The translations under genes were made by a program, and so were the position numbers. Below the pieces are notes generated by a model. The model did no database searches. It saw nothing but the letters and a program-made list of their open reading frames with translations, and was not told the DNA's origin. This document shows, in pieces, positions 55,777-64,000 of a stretch of DNA of 64,000 nucleotides (the first letter of the stretch is position 1; each line of letters opens with the position of its first letter). Source of the DNA: Actinophytocola sp035634895 (lineage in GTDB: Bacteria > Actinomycetota > Actinomycetes > Mycobacteriales > Pseudonocardiaceae); contig NZ_DASQCC010000194.1 of the NCBI RefSeq assembly GCF_035634895.1, positions 1 through 64,000 of the forward strand. The letters run 5' to 3'.

Positions 55777-55974
55777 ATGGCCGCGAAGTTCGAGATCTAC
55801 GAGGACGGCAAGGGCGAGTTCCGGTTCCGGCTGAAGGCCGGCAACGGTGAGATCGTGGCGACCGGCGAGAGCTACAAGTCCAAGGCCGGCGTGATCAACG
55901 GGGTCGACGCGGTCAAGCGCGCGGCGGCCGAAGCGGAGATCGACGACAAGACCGACGAGAAGGCGAAGGCCTGA
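55777..55974 (+). CDS. DUF1508 (YegP-like) protein
   Basis: A 65-residue single-repeat DUF1508 protein: KFEIYEDGKGEFRFRLKAGN followed by GEIVATGESYKSKAG, the beta-rich signature of the family, then a charged tail. E. coli YegP has two such repeats; one is usual in actinobacteria. Function unknown. It has its own promoter region after the divergent ROK gene and a strong terminator 18 bp downstream. Confidence 0.92.
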   Translation: MAAKFEIYEDGKGEFRFRLKAGNGEIVATGESYKSKAGVINGVDAVKRAAAEAEIDDKTDEKAKA

Positions 55975-55991
55975 TCGTTTTTCACTCGAAA

Positions 55992-56026
55992 GAGGGCTTT
56001 GCGAGCGCCCGCTAGCAAAGCCCCTC
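55992..56026. terminator. Terminator after the DUF1508 gene
   Basis: GAGGGCTTTGCGAGC and GCTAGCAAAGCCCCTC pair as a long stem with one mismatch and one bulged C around a 4-base loop. A second small stem (CTCTCGGG / CGAGAG, about 56023-56046) follows. There is no T-run, as is common in actinomycetes. Confidence 0.8.
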
Positions 56027-56085
56027 TCTCGGGACTTCGAGAGGGTCACGGTTCCCATATGACTGAGAAGCCCTAGGCTGCCAAC

Positions 56086-57408
56086 GTGCGCCTTGCAGCC
56101 ACCAGGTTCGTGCCGGCCTTCATCTTGTCACTATGCGCCCTGGTCATCACCGCAATCGTCGCCGCCCCGGGTGCCGTTGCCGCACGCAACGCACGCCAGG
56201 GGCAGCCGAGCAACGGGGACAACGACGCCACGCAGGGGGCCTGCCAGCATCGGGAGCTTCCCCCGCCGCCGATCGACACGTCGGAGGAGCCGAAGCCGGG
56301 CACGCCGAGCCCACAACCACTCCCTGTTCCTGAGGACCCCGTCGGGGGAGCACGGATGGGTGAGTGCGGCATGGTTCAGCCCGAGAACGCCCCTGCGGCG
56401 CCCGCTGTGACGGCCGCCACATGGGTGATTTCCGACCTCGAGTCCGGCGACGTGCTCGCCGCCAAGGACCCGCACGCCCGCGAGCGTCCGGCGTCGCTGA
56501 TCAAGGTCCTGCTGGCCATCGTCGTCATCCGCGAGCTGCGCCCGGACCAGGTCATCACGGGCACGCAGGAGGACGCGAACCAGGAGGGCACGCGGGTCGG
56601 CATCGGGGAGGGCGGCCAGTACACGGTCGACCAGCTGCTGCACGCCCTCGTGATGCGCTCGGGCAACGACGCCGCGTTCGCGCTGTCCCGCGCGCTCGGC
56701 GGCGCGGACGCCGCGACGGACAAGATGGACGCGCTGGCCAAGGAGATGGGCGCGCTCGACACGCGGGCCGCGACCCCGTCCGGCCTGGACGGTCCCGGCA
56801 TGACGACGTCCGCGTACGACATGAGCCTGATCTTCCGCGCGGCGATGAAGCACGAGGAGTTCGCCGCCGCGGCGAAGACCCAGAAGATCGACTTCCCGGG
56901 TTACGGCGGCCGACCGGGCTTCCAGGTCAACAACGACAACCATCTGCTCCGCGAGTACGAGGGCTTCCTCGGCGGCAAGACCGGCTTCACCGACGACGCG
57001 CGGCACACCTACGTCGGCGCGGCGGAGCGCAACGGCCGGCGCCTGGCGGTCGTGCTGCTGCGTGGTGAGCGCGAGCAGGCGCCACTGTCGAAGCAGGGCG
57101 CGGCGCTCCTGGACTACGGCTTCACCCTGGCGACCGCGAAGACCAAGCCGGTCGGCGAGCTGGTGAGCAAGTCACCGGAGGCACAGCCCAAGCAGGACGG
57201 CAGCGCGGAGAAGGACGACGCGGCGAGCCGGCCCGTGAGCGGCGAGCCGACCTCGGACTCGGCGCGCGCGTCGGCCGATGCGGACCGCTCGGCCTTCGGC
57301 AACGTCGGCCTGCCGCTGGTCATCCTGGCCTCCGTCGGGATCCTCGCCGTCGCCGGCATGTGGTACCGACGCCGCAGGGCCCGCCTGGCCCGCGCGAACC
57401 GCGGCTAG
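56086..57408 (+). CDS. D-alanyl-D-alanine carboxypeptidase (S11 family)
   Basis: A 440-residue penicillin-binding protein of class C type that trims the terminal D-Ala of peptidoglycan stem peptides. Signal peptide residues 1-33; Pro-rich linker 55-90; catalytic domain with S137-L-I-K140, S192-G-N194 and K298-T-G300, all intact. A charged linker leads to a C-terminal transmembrane helix (about 410-430) and basic tail, so the enzyme is anchored at the outer face of the membrane. It starts at GTG 56086. Mycobacterial DacB1 occupies the same neighbourhood near trpS. Confidence 0.94.
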   Translation: MRLAATRFVPAFILSLCALVITAIVAAPGAVAARNARQGQPSNGDNDATQGACQHRELPPPPIDTSEEPKPGTPSPQPLPVPEDPVGGARMGECGMVQPENAPAAPAVTAATWVISDLESGDVLAAKDPHARERPASLIKVLLAIVVIRELRPDQVITGTQEDANQEGTRVGIGEGGQYTVDQLLHALVMRSGNDAAFALSRALGGADAATDKMDALAKEMGALDTRAATPSGLDGPGMTTSAYDMSLIFRAAMKHEEFAAAAKTQKIDFPGYGGRPGFQVNNDNHLLREYEGFLGGKTGFTDDARHTYVGAAERNGRRLAVVLLRGEREQAPLSKQGAALLDYGFTLATAKTKPVGELVSKSPEAQPKQDGSAEKDDAASRPVSGEPTSDSARASADADRSAFGNVGLPLVILASVGILAVAGMWYRRRRARLARANRG

Positions 57409-57445
57409 CGCGGCGCCGAGGCTAGAGCGGTGTCGAGAGGCGGGC

Positions 57446-58474
57446 CTAGTCCGAGCGGCGCTTCCGGCCCCGCAGCAGCAGACCCAGCAGGGCGCCCGCG
57501 CCGAGGAGTCCCGCCGCGGCGCCCGGGGTCGGGCCCTTCTGGACGACCATCCGCGGGCTGATCACGGCCGGCGGCGGTGGCGGCGGTATCGGGGCGACGA
57601 AGTTCTCCCTGGCGGTGGCCGTCCACGCCGTGATGAACAGCAGGAAGCGCGACACCAGGTTCGCGAACACCAGCAGACCGATGATCGGACCGAACAGCTG
57701 GCCGGACGGCGAGCTCGTCACGCTCGCCAGGTACACCGCGAAGACCTGTTTCAGCAGCTCGAACCCGACCGAAGCCGCGGCCGCGCCACGGACCGCCGAG
57801 CGGACCCCCACCTTCTCGCGGGGCAGCCGCGACAGCACCCACAGGAACACCAGCCAGTTCGCCACCAGTGACAGCACGATCGTGGCCACCCGCAGCAGGA
57901 ACACCGCCCACGCGTCGTCGTCGAGGCCGACCAAGCCGAGCAGCCACGAACCCAGCCCGCCCCCGGCGGCGGACAGTCCGAACGAGACCGCCAGCGCCAG
58001 CCCGAGCCCGAGCAGTGCCAGCAGGTCCTTGATCGTCGTGCTGAGGAACGGGCGCTGCTTGTGCTCCAGCCCCCACTGCGCGGTCAGGGCATCACGCAGG
58101 TTCGACATCCAACCGAGGCCGGAGTACAGCGCGGCGAGCAGGCCGAGGATTCCGACCGTGCTGCGCGACTTGATGGCCTCGTCGACGACGTCGGTGATCG
58201 TCTCGCCCAGCCCGGACGGCACCGCGTCGGTGATGCCGTGCTTCATTTCCGTCAGCAGGGCGTCGTTGCCGGCCAACACGAAACCGGCGATAGCGAAGGC
58301 GATCATCAACAATGGGAACAGCGAGAGCACGCTGAAATACGTGATGGCGGCGGCGTAATGGTTGCCATAGCGCTCGGTGAACGCCTCGCCCGCCCGTGCG
58401 AGATGGTCGAGCCACGGCCGCGCCCGCCGCTGCCGGGTCATGAACGATTCTTTTTTGTCCGCCGCCACGGGCAA
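57446..58474 (-). CDS. YihY/BrkB-family membrane protein
   Basis: A 342-residue protein with six main hydrophobic helices and the family's YFSVLSLFPLLMIAFAI start after a basic N-terminus. The segment GWMSNLRDALTAQWG and the C-terminal LLVFANLVSRFLLFITAWTA are conserved. A Pro-rich run of seven residues and a basic RGRKRRSD end form a cytosolic tail. Once misnamed ribonuclease BN, the family's role (transport or envelope) is unsettled. It lies 30 bp downstream of trpS, in the same order as in mycobacteria. Confidence 0.92.
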   Translation of the reverse strand: MPVAADKKESFMTRQRRARPWLDHLARAGEAFTERYGNHYAAAITYFSVLSLFPLLMIAFAIAGFVLAGNDALLTEMKHGITDAVPSGLGETITDVVDEAIKSRSTVGILGLLAALYSGLGWMSNLRDALTAQWGLEHKQRPFLSTTIKDLLALLGLGLALAVSFGLSAAGGGLGSWLLGLVGLDDDAWAVFLLRVATIVLSLVANWLVFLWVLSRLPREKVGVRSAVRGAAAASVGFELLKQVFAVYLASVTSSPSGQLFGPIIGLLVFANLVSRFLLFITAWTATARENFVAPIPPPPPPAVISPRMVVQKGPTPGAAAGLLGAGALLGLLLRGRKRRSD

Positions 58475-58504
58475 ACGTTAGCCGCGCCAGACGGTCCGTG
58501 CACG

Positions 58505-59524
58505 TTAGGACGGCGCGAGGAAACCCAGCTTGTCGTAGGTCCTGGCGAGCGTCCGGCCGGCGACCTCGCGGGCCCGCTCGGCGCCGCGCGAGAGGATCTT
58601 GTCCAGCTCGGCCGGGTCGTCCAGGTACGCCCGCACCCGCTCCCGCACCGGCGTGACGAACTCGACGAGCGCCTCGGCGACCTCCTTCTTCAGGTCGCCG
58701 TAGCCCTTGCCGGCGTAGTCGTCCTGCAGCTGCGCGGTGGTGCGGTCGGTGAAGGCCGACAGGATCGCCAGCAAGTTAGACACACCCGGCTTGTGCTCGG
58801 GGTCGTACCGGATCTCCCGGTCGTTGTCGGTCACCGCCGAGCGGATCTTCTTGGCCGACACCTTGGGGTCGTCGAGCAGGTCGACGATGCCGGCCGGCGA
58901 GGACGAGGACTTGCTCATCTTCGAGCCGGGGTCCTGCAGGTCGTAGATCTTGGCCGCGTCCTTGAGGATGTACGGCTCCGGCAGCACGAACGTGCGGCCG
59001 AAACGGGAGTTGAAGCGCTGCGCGAGGTCGCGGGTCAGCTCGAGGTGCTGGCGCTGGTCCTCACCGACGGGCACATGGTTGGCCTGGTAGCAGAGGATGT
59101 CCGCGGCCTGGAGCGACGGGTAGCCGAACAGGCCGAGCGTGATCCGGTCCTGCGCCTGCTTGGCGGACTTGTCCTTGAACTGGGTCATCCGGCTGGCCTC
59201 GCCGAAGCCGGTGAGGCACTGCATGACCCAGCCCAGCTGCGCGTGCTCCGGCACCTGGCTCTGCACGAACAGCGTGGCGCGCTCGGGGTCGATGCCCAGC
59301 GCCAACAGCTGCGCGGCGGAGATCCTGGTGCGCTTGCGCAGCAGCTTGGGGTCGTGCTCGACGGTGATCGCGTGCAGGTCGACCACGCAGTAGAACGTGT
59401 CGTGCGTGTCCTGCATGGCGACCCACTGACGCACCGCGCCGAGGTAGTTGCCGAGGTGGAACGAGTCAGCCGTCGGCTGGATCCCGGACAGTACGCGCGG
59501 GCGACGTTCTTGCGTTTCCGTCAC
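58505..59524 (-). CDS. trpS: Tryptophanyl-tRNA synthetase
   Basis: At 339 residues it has the normal bacterial length for this class I synthetase. The HIGH-like motif is FHLGNYLGA and the KMSKS loop is SKMSKSSSSP. Tryptophan-pocket segments (YCVVDLHAIT, GYPSLQAADIL, VGEDQRQHLELTRD) are intact. No separate second copy is present in the window. Confidence 0.97.
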   Translation of the reverse strand: MTETQERRPRVLSGIQPTADSFHLGNYLGAVRQWVAMQDTHDTFYCVVDLHAITVEHDPKLLRKRTRISAAQLLALGIDPERATLFVQSQVPEHAQLGWVMQCLTGFGEASRMTQFKDKSAKQAQDRITLGLFGYPSLQAADILCYQANHVPVGEDQRQHLELTRDLAQRFNSRFGRTFVLPEPYILKDAAKIYDLQDPGSKMSKSSSSPAGIVDLLDDPKVSAKKIRSAVTDNDREIRYDPEHKPGVSNLLAILSAFTDRTTAQLQDDYAGKGYGDLKKEVAEALVEFVTPVRERVRAYLDDPAELDKILSRGAERAREVAGRTLARTYDKLGFLAPS

Positions 59525-59542
59525 TCCCCGATTCTGCCAGGG

Positions 59543-59830
59543 TCAGACGACGGCCTTGTCGGTGACCGTCGGCTCCGGCCGGGGTTTCGGGGCCGGGGAA
59601 AGGCCGCGGCGGCGGTGCCGCAGCAGGCCGGTCACCAGGCCACCCAGTCCGACGACGACCGCGGCCACACCGACGGGGCCGATGGGGAACTGCATGTTCG
59701 ATGCCGCGACGCCGTCCGCCGTGCTGGCGCTCGCCACGACCGCTCCGGTCACCAGGGCGACCGGCACCAGAGAAAAGACCACACTCAGCCGAACTAGCCT
59801 GGCGACCGCCAGGGCAACTCGGTTGCGCAC
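59543..59830 (-). CDS. Small membrane protein with signal-like N-terminus
   Basis: A 95-residue protein from GTG 59830, chosen because AGGAGG lies 7 bases upstream; a longer frame from ATG 59857 is less well supported. It has a hydrophobic N-terminal segment (residues 8-35), a short Ala/Ser/Asp-rich extracellular loop, a second helix (about 50-70) and a basic RHRRRG tail rich in Pro. No family is recognised. It lies 18 bp downstream of trpS in the plus sense and is on the same strand. Confidence 0.7.
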   Translation of the reverse strand: MRNRVALAVARLVRLSVVFSLVPVALVTGAVVASASTADGVAASNMQFPIGPVGVAAVVVGLGGLVTGLLRHRRRGLSPAPKPRPEPTVTDKAVV

Positions 59831-59952
59831 TGGTGCGCCTCCTGTGTTCGTCACCATCGGGTTACACCCGTTTAGGGGTCTTCCGGCCGGGGAACTCCAC
59901 CGTGAGTGCTGGCAGGTTAGCCCAATCGGTACGACGCGGGAGAGTAGTCCCC

Positions 59953-60651
59953 CTACCGCGCCGGTGGCCACCCGGGGCCGGCTTCTGCCTGCTGACCTGC
60001 GGCGATCCAGCCGTTGTCGCTCGCGGTGTCGATCAACGCCGCCATCGCCTCGCCCAGCGCCGTGGACGCCTCACCGATGTGAGCGGTCCGCGTGCGCACG
60101 GTGTCCGCCGTGACACCCGGTGTGCGCCAGGTTCCGCCGCCGGCCATCCAGTTGAGCAGGTTGGGCTCCAGCCGGTCGATGGCCTTCGCGAACCGGGCCT
60201 CGGGGGTCACCCGGGCCTCGAACTCGTCCCAGAGCGCACGGAAGTCGCCGGCCTGGTCGGCCGGCAGCAGCCCGAACAGGCGCTCGGCGGCGGCCAGCTC
60301 CCGCTCGGCCTGGCTGGTCCGGAGCTCGTCGTCGTACAGGGGCGTGTCCCCCGCGTAGATCTCGACGAGGTCGTGCACGACGACGAGCTTGATGGTGTGC
60401 CCCACGTCGATGGGTTCGTCGGCGTACTCGGCGAGGACCGGGACCATCAGCGCGAGGTGCCACGAGTGCTCCGCGTCGTTCTCCCGCCGCGCCACGGCCG
60501 CGAGCGTCGACGCGCGGAGCACGGTCTTGAGCCGGTCCACCTCGATCAGGAACGCCAGCTGCCGCCCCAACCGGCCGTCTACCGGCAGCGGGCGGCGTTC
60601 GACGAGCAAAGGTTCGTCCACACACGCGACCCTGTCATACGCGGCGGACAC
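59953..60651 (-). CDS. HD-domain hydrolase (5'-deoxynucleotidase-like)
   Basis: A 232-residue HD-superfamily phosphohydrolase. The metal set is the first His of RRENDAEHSWHLAL, the VVHDLVEIYAGD His-Asp pair and the later DRLEPNLLNW aspartate. The arrangement matches the YfbR-like HD_3 group that hydrolyses deoxynucleoside monophosphates. Starts at GTG 60651; GTG 60621 is possible because the divergent hydrolase gene begins only 14 bp away. It could feed nucleosides into the salvage system, which is inference. Confidence 0.87.
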   Translation of the reverse strand: MSAAYDRVACVDEPLLVERRPLPVDGRLGRQLAFLIEVDRLKTVLRASTLAAVARRENDAEHSWHLALMVPVLAEYADEPIDVGHTIKLVVVHDLVEIYAGDTPLYDDELRTSQAERELAAAERLFGLLPADQAGDFRALWDEFEARVTPEARFAKAIDRLEPNLLNWMAGGGTWRTPGVTADTVRTRTAHIGEASTALGEAMAALIDTASDNGWIAAGQQAEAGPGWPPAR

Positions 60652-60665
60652 TAGGCTGCTGGGTC

Positions 60666-61391
60666 GTGAGGATCACCGTGCTCGGCAGCTGCGCGGCCTG
60701 GCCGGAGCCGGGGCGGGCGTGTGCCGGGTTCCTGGTCGAGCACGCCGGCTTCCGGGTGGTGCTGGACCTGGGTTTCGGCACGTTGCCAAGGCTCCTGGCC
60801 CTCTGCCCGAACGGCGCCGTGGACGCGGTCGTGATCACGCATGCGCACAGTGACCACTGCGTGGACCTGAACGGCCTACTGCGGGTGCGGCACTACGGGG
60901 AGCTCTCGTTCGACCGGATCCCGCTGCTGTGCGCGCCCGGGGTGGCGTCACTTGTCGACGGCCTGGAGCCGTCCCCGAGGCTGACCGAGCTCTTCGACGT
61001 CGTGGAGCTGCCCGGGACGCACAAGGTGGGGCCGTTCGAGGTACTGGGGTTGGCGCTGCCGCACCACGTGCCGAACGTGGGCGTCCGCCTCACCACGACC
61101 CGTCACCGGACCATGGCCTACACCGGTGACACCGGTCCGTCGCCGGCCCTGGCCGAGCTGGGGCGACGGGCGGACCTCTACATCATGGACGCGACCCTCC
61201 AGGGCGAGCCCGAGGAGCACCTGCTGTCGGCGGAGGCGGCCGGGCACTGGGCACGCGAGGCGGACGCACGACGGTTGATGCTGACGCACTTCTGGCCGGG
61301 GAACGACCGCGGTGTGTCACTGCGACAGGCGGCCACCACGTACGCCGGGGAGATCCTGGCGGCGGAGGAAGGCCTGGTGGTCGAGCTGTGA
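60666..61391 (+). CDS. Metallo-beta-lactamase-fold hydrolase
   Basis: A 241-residue RNase Z/ElaC-like metallo-hydrolase. The metal motif THAHSDHCVDLNG is intact, with further ligands in LALPHHVPN, YTGDTGPSPAL and the late LTHFWPG. It starts MRITVLGSCAAWP at GTG 60666. It is the kind of protein called MBL-fold hydrolase near icd and nth genes in actinobacteria, with phosphodiesterase activity presumed. It diverges from the HD gene with a 14-bp gap. Confidence 0.9.
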   Translation: MRITVLGSCAAWPEPGRACAGFLVEHAGFRVVLDLGFGTLPRLLALCPNGAVDAVVITHAHSDHCVDLNGLLRVRHYGELSFDRIPLLCAPGVASLVDGLEPSPRLTELFDVVELPGTHKVGPFEVLGLALPHHVPNVGVRLTTTRHRTMAYTGDTGPSPALAELGRRADLYIMDATLQGEPEEHLLSAEAAGHWAREADARRLMLTHFWPGNDRGVSLRQAATTYAGEILAAEEGLVVEL

Positions 61392-61459
61392 CGGACTTCT
61401 GAGCCGCGCAGGAGGACACGGGGTTCGTGCGCCCGTCGAGGACGAGCGTTACCTGCTGG

Positions 61460-61789
61460 TCAGCACTTCTTGGCGTCGAGTGGGCGGATGAAGTCGACCG
61501 AGACCCAGCGGCCCGCGCTGAGCTGGCGGAAGCCGTTCTGGACCACCTTGCTCGCGTCGGACTCCTCGCCCCTGGCCAGCTCGTCCACCACGTTCGCGGG
61601 GTCCACGACCGGGGCCGAACGCACCCGTACGCCGTCCTCCGTGGACGCGATGCGGCAGGCCACGGTCTCGGTGGAGGTCGGACCCTGCTTCGTGTGCTGC
61701 TCGTCCTTGCCCTGGACGTACAGCACCCCGACACCCGCGACCAGCGCGATCGCGATCACGGTTCGCTTGCCGGTCAGCTTCAACTTCAC
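61460..61789 (-). CDS. Secreted small protein with SH3-like domain
   Basis: A 109-residue protein from GTG 61789. Residues 5-25 form a signal anchor (KRTVIAIALVAGVGVLYV). The rest includes GVRVRSAPVVDPANVVDEL, typical of a bacterial SH3 domain, and WVSVDF before a final Cys. It is probably envelope-exposed. No neighbour explains it; it lies between the MBL hydrolase and icd. Confidence 0.7.
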   Translation of the reverse strand: MKLKLTGKRTVIAIALVAGVGVLYVQGKDEQHTKQGPTSTETVACRIASTEDGVRVRSAPVVDPANVVDELARGEESDASKVVQNGFRQLSAGRWVSVDFIRPLDAKKC

Positions 61790-61928
61790 CGGTATCGCTC
61801 CTCATGACGGCACGACACGAATATGCCATCCACAGGTATAGCTCAGCCCGTTGGAGAAATGAAAGAGCCTGGGCACAAACCACTCTCGTGATGCAGTGGC
61901 CGGGCGGTGGACACCACGCTCCGTAAAG

Positions 61929-61965
61929 AAATGCCACGCCCGCGCATAACGCGGGCGTGGCATTT
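61929..61965 (-). terminator. Intrinsic terminator of icd
   Basis: Perfect 16-bp arms, AAATGCCACGCCCGCG (61929-61944) and its complement (61950-61965), around a 5-base loop, 12 bp past the icd stop. On the icd strand the stem is followed by TTTCTTT, giving a textbook rho-independent terminator. Confidence 0.92.
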
Positions 61966-61976
61966 GACAAAACCAA

Positions 61977-63197
61977 TCAGGCAGCTGCCATCTTCTTCTG
62001 GAGGTTCTCGTCAAGTGTCGCGAGGAAGTCCTCGGTGGTCTGCCATTCCTGGTCCTTGCCGATGAGCAGGGCCAGGTCCTTGGTCATCCGACCGCTCTCG
62101 ACGGTCTCGATGATGACCTTCTCGAGCGTCTCGGCGAAGCCGATGACCTCCGGCGTGCCGTCCTGCTTGCCCCGGGCCTCGAGGCCGCGGGTCCACGCGA
62201 AGATCGACGCGATCGGGTTGGTCGAGGTCGGCTTGCCGGCCTGGTGCTGGCGGAAGTGCCTGGTCACCGTGCCGTGCGCGGCCTCGGCCTCCACCTTGCC
62301 GTCCGGCGTCATGAGCACCGACGTCATCAGGCCGAGCGACCCGAAGCCCTGCGCGACCGTGTCGGACTGGACGTCACCGTCGTAGTTCTTGCACGCCCAG
62401 ACGTAGCCGCCCTCCCACTTGAGCGCGGCGGCGACCATGTCGTCGATGAGCCGGTGCTCGTAGGTCAGGCCCTTGGCATCGAAATCGGCCTTGAACTCGG
62501 CCTCGAAGATCTCGGCGAACACGTCCTTGAACATGCCGTCGTAGGCCTTCAGGATCGTGTTCTTCGTGGACATGTACAGCGGGTACTCGCGCTCCAGCGA
62601 GTAGCGCATCGATGCCCGTGCGAAATCCTCGATGGACTTGCGGTAGTTGTACATCCCGACCGCGACGCCGCCGCCCTCCGGGAACTGCGCGACCTCGAAC
62701 TCCATCGGCTCGCCGCCGTCGGACGGCTGGTAGCTGATGGTCAGCGTGCCGGGGCCGGGCACCTTGAAGTCCGTGGCCTTGTACTGGTCGCCGTGGGCGT
62801 GGCGGCCGATGATGATCGGCTTGGTCCAGCCCGGCACCAGCCGCGGGATGTTCGAGATGACGATCGGCTCGCGGAAGATCACGCCGCCGAGGATGTTGCG
62901 GATGGTGCCGTTGGGGCTCCGCCACATCTTCTTCAGGCCGAACTCCTCGACCCGGGCCTCGTCCGGGGTGATCGTGGCGCACTTCACACCGACGCCGTAC
63001 TTCGCGATGGCGTTCGCCGCGTCGACGGTCACCTGGTCGTCGGTGGCGTCCCGGTGCTCTATGCCCAGGTCGTAGTAGTCCAGGTTGATGTCCAGGTACG
63101 GGTGGATCAGCTTTTCCTTGATGAACTGCCAGATGATGCGGGTCATCTCGTCGCCGTCGAGCTCGACGACCGTCCCCTGGACCTTGATCTTGGCCAT
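61977..63197 (-). CDS. icd: NADP-dependent isocitrate dehydrogenase
   Basis: A 406-residue homodimeric (eukaryote-like) NADP-isocitrate dehydrogenase. Conserved stretches are VVELDGDEMTRIIW, the TITPDEARVEEF and RNILGGVIFREPI isocitrate-binding segments, IIIGRHAHGDQYKATD, LIDDMVAAALKWEGGYVWACKNYDGDVQSD and the EAAHGTVTRH NADP region. It catalyses oxidative decarboxylation of isocitrate to 2-oxoglutarate in the TCA cycle. Standing alone with its own terminator. Confidence 0.97.
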   Translation of the reverse strand: MAKIKVQGTVVELDGDEMTRIIWQFIKEKLIHPYLDINLDYYDLGIEHRDATDDQVTVDAANAIAKYGVGVKCATITPDEARVEEFGLKKMWRSPNGTIRNILGGVIFREPIVISNIPRLVPGWTKPIIIGRHAHGDQYKATDFKVPGPGTLTISYQPSDGGEPMEFEVAQFPEGGGVAVGMYNYRKSIEDFARASMRYSLEREYPLYMSTKNTILKAYDGMFKDVFAEIFEAEFKADFDAKGLTYEHRLIDDMVAAALKWEGGYVWACKNYDGDVQSDTVAQGFGSLGLMTSVLMTPDGKVEAEAAHGTVTRHFRQHQAGKPTSTNPIASIFAWTRGLEARGKQDGTPEVIGFAETLEKVIIETVESGRMTKDLALLIGKDQEWQTTEDFLATLDENLQKKMAAA

Positions 63198-63285
63198 GTG
63201 CCGGGATTCTCCTCTCGCGTCCTCATTGCGCGCGCGTTCGTCTGCTTCGCCCGCCCAAACAGTACACGCGTACGGGTTGCCTCGC

Positions 63286-64000
63286 TCACGCGAGTCCCGC
63301 GACCGCCGCGATGATCTTCCGCGTCACGAGCGGCTGCTGGCTGCCGCCCATGTGCAGGGTGTTGACCGAGAACACGACGCGCAGCGACAGGTCACGGGTG
63401 GCGCCCATGCCGTTGTTGTAACCGGGACGGTCACCGGTCTTGCCCCAGAACTCCACGTTGCCGGCGGCCAGCTTGGCGAGGCCGTGGCCGAGGTAGGCGT
63501 GCGGGGGCACTTCGGCGTCGGGGTCGGTCGGGTCGTACGCGGGGTCGTAGAGGTGCACGTCCGGGATCTGGAACAGCAGCGCGGTCTCCGTCGCGGGCAG
63601 GAGCCGGCCGGACATGAGCGCGGTCAGGAACCGGTCGAGGTCGGGCGCGTTGGAGACGATCTCGGCGGCGGCCCACTGGTAGGTGGGATTGGCCTCCGTG
63701 ATGTCCACATAGGACCCGTTCTGGAGCTCGTACCCGTGCGCGTGCGGCCCGTGGATCTCGGTGTCGGTGCCGGGCACGGTCGTGGCGGTGAGGTGCAGCG
63801 GCCGGATGACGCCGTCGCGGACGGCGTCGCCGTAGGGCCGGCCGGTGACCTTCTCGATGACCGCGCCGAGGACGAGGTAGTCGATGTTGCCGTAGTTCTG
63901 CTGGGTGCCCGGCGGGAAGAGGAGGGGTTTGACCGCGCCGTCGGCGGTGTGGAAGGAGAGGTCGAACAGCTGCCGCGGCGTCCAGGTGTCGAAGCGGTGC
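63286..64000 (-). CDS. Serine beta-lactamase-like hydrolase (partial, 5' end outside window)
   Basis: The C-terminal 237 or so residues of a class C beta-lactamase / D-Ala-D-Ala carboxypeptidase-fold hydrolase, running off the right edge. The tyrosine motif is FPPGTQQNYGNIDYLVLG (Tyr-Gly-Asn), and the KTG-box is WGKTGDRPGYNNG. The SxxK nucleophile would lie upstream, beyond the window, so activity cannot be judged. Substrates range from peptidoglycan to esters; the family is R61-like. Confidence 0.85.
   Translation of the reverse strand, partial: HRFDTWTPRQLFDLSFHTADGAVKPLLFPPGTQQNYGNIDYLVLGAVIEKVTGRPYGDAVRDGVIRPLHLTATTVPGTDTEIHGPHAHGYELQNGSYVDITEANPTYQWAAAEIVSNAPDLDRFLTALMSGRLLPATETALLFQIPDVHLYDPAYDPTDPDAEVPPHAYLGHGLAKLAAGNVEFWGKTGDRPGYNNGMGATRDLSLRVVFSVNTLHMGGSQQPLVTRKIIAAVAGLA

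Overview
The window is about 64 kb of very GC-rich DNA with GTG/TTG starts, strong GGAGG ribosome sites and many 4-bp ATGA/GTGA gene overlaps. Mycobacterial-type synteny (upp, phosphosugar mutase, purine nucleoside phosphorylase; dac, yihY, trpS), methylmalonyl-CoA mutase, ESX-type small proteins and intergenic arrays built on a GAACGCGGGACTCG core all point to a chromosomal segment of an actinomycete, most likely Pseudonocardiales (Amycolatopsis/Lentzea/Saccharothrix-like). No tRNA, rRNA, insertion sequence, phage gene or CRISPR array was seen.

Layout. (1) 1-1038: a coupled pair of ESX-associated small proteins. (2) 1106-4361: deoC plus two aldehyde dehydrogenase-family genes. (3) 4393-4692: a repeat array with a perfect central hairpin. 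(4) 4716-9394: hydrolase, DUF1707/LiaF-like protein, methyltransferase, upp, a ribbon-helix-helix/Fic toxin-antitoxin pair, an autoregulated merR, a flavodoxin. (5) 9414-13707: phosphosugar mutase, purine nucleoside phosphorylase, Ser/Thr kinase. (6) 13791-19413: mutA-mutB-meaB and a coupled unknown. (7) 19441-28210: a secreted protein, an M20 amidohydrolase, and a nucleoside uptake/salvage operon (BMP lipoprotein, ATPase, two permeases, cdd, deoA). (8) 28649-33454: saccharopine dehydrogenase-like protein, small membrane protein, xylB with a duplicated 3' end, Tat-exported isomerase. (9) 33843-41920: a seven-gene, tightly overlapped ebo-type operon led by an inositol-phosphate-synthase-like gene. 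(10) 42001-54014: ROK regulator, sugar ABC transporter, Gfo/Idh dehydrogenase, xylA and a 1539-residue secreted ThuA/sugar-dehydrogenase/DUF1080 protein. (11) 54199-55974: a second repeat array with the same hairpin arms, a second ROK gene and a DUF1508 protein. (12) 56086-64000: D-Ala-D-Ala carboxypeptidase, YihY, trpS, HD and metallo-beta-lactamase-fold hydrolases, icd and a partial serine hydrolase.

How it works together. Regions 2, 4, 5 and 7 form a nearly complete nucleoside salvage route: import, deamination, phosphorolysis, sugar-1-phosphate isomerisation, deoxyribose-phosphate cleavage, acetaldehyde oxidation and uracil reuse. Regions 8-10 form a sugar locus: xylose isomerase and xylulokinase, an importer, an oxidoreductase, several xylose-isomerase-like TIM barrels and secreted proteins that could act on oxidised glycosides. 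Embedded in it is an ebo-type operon. That operon family is associated with export or trafficking of an uncharacterised metabolite; here it carries an isomerase-EboA fusion and an Ino1-like cyclase in the first position. It is the most interesting system in the window.
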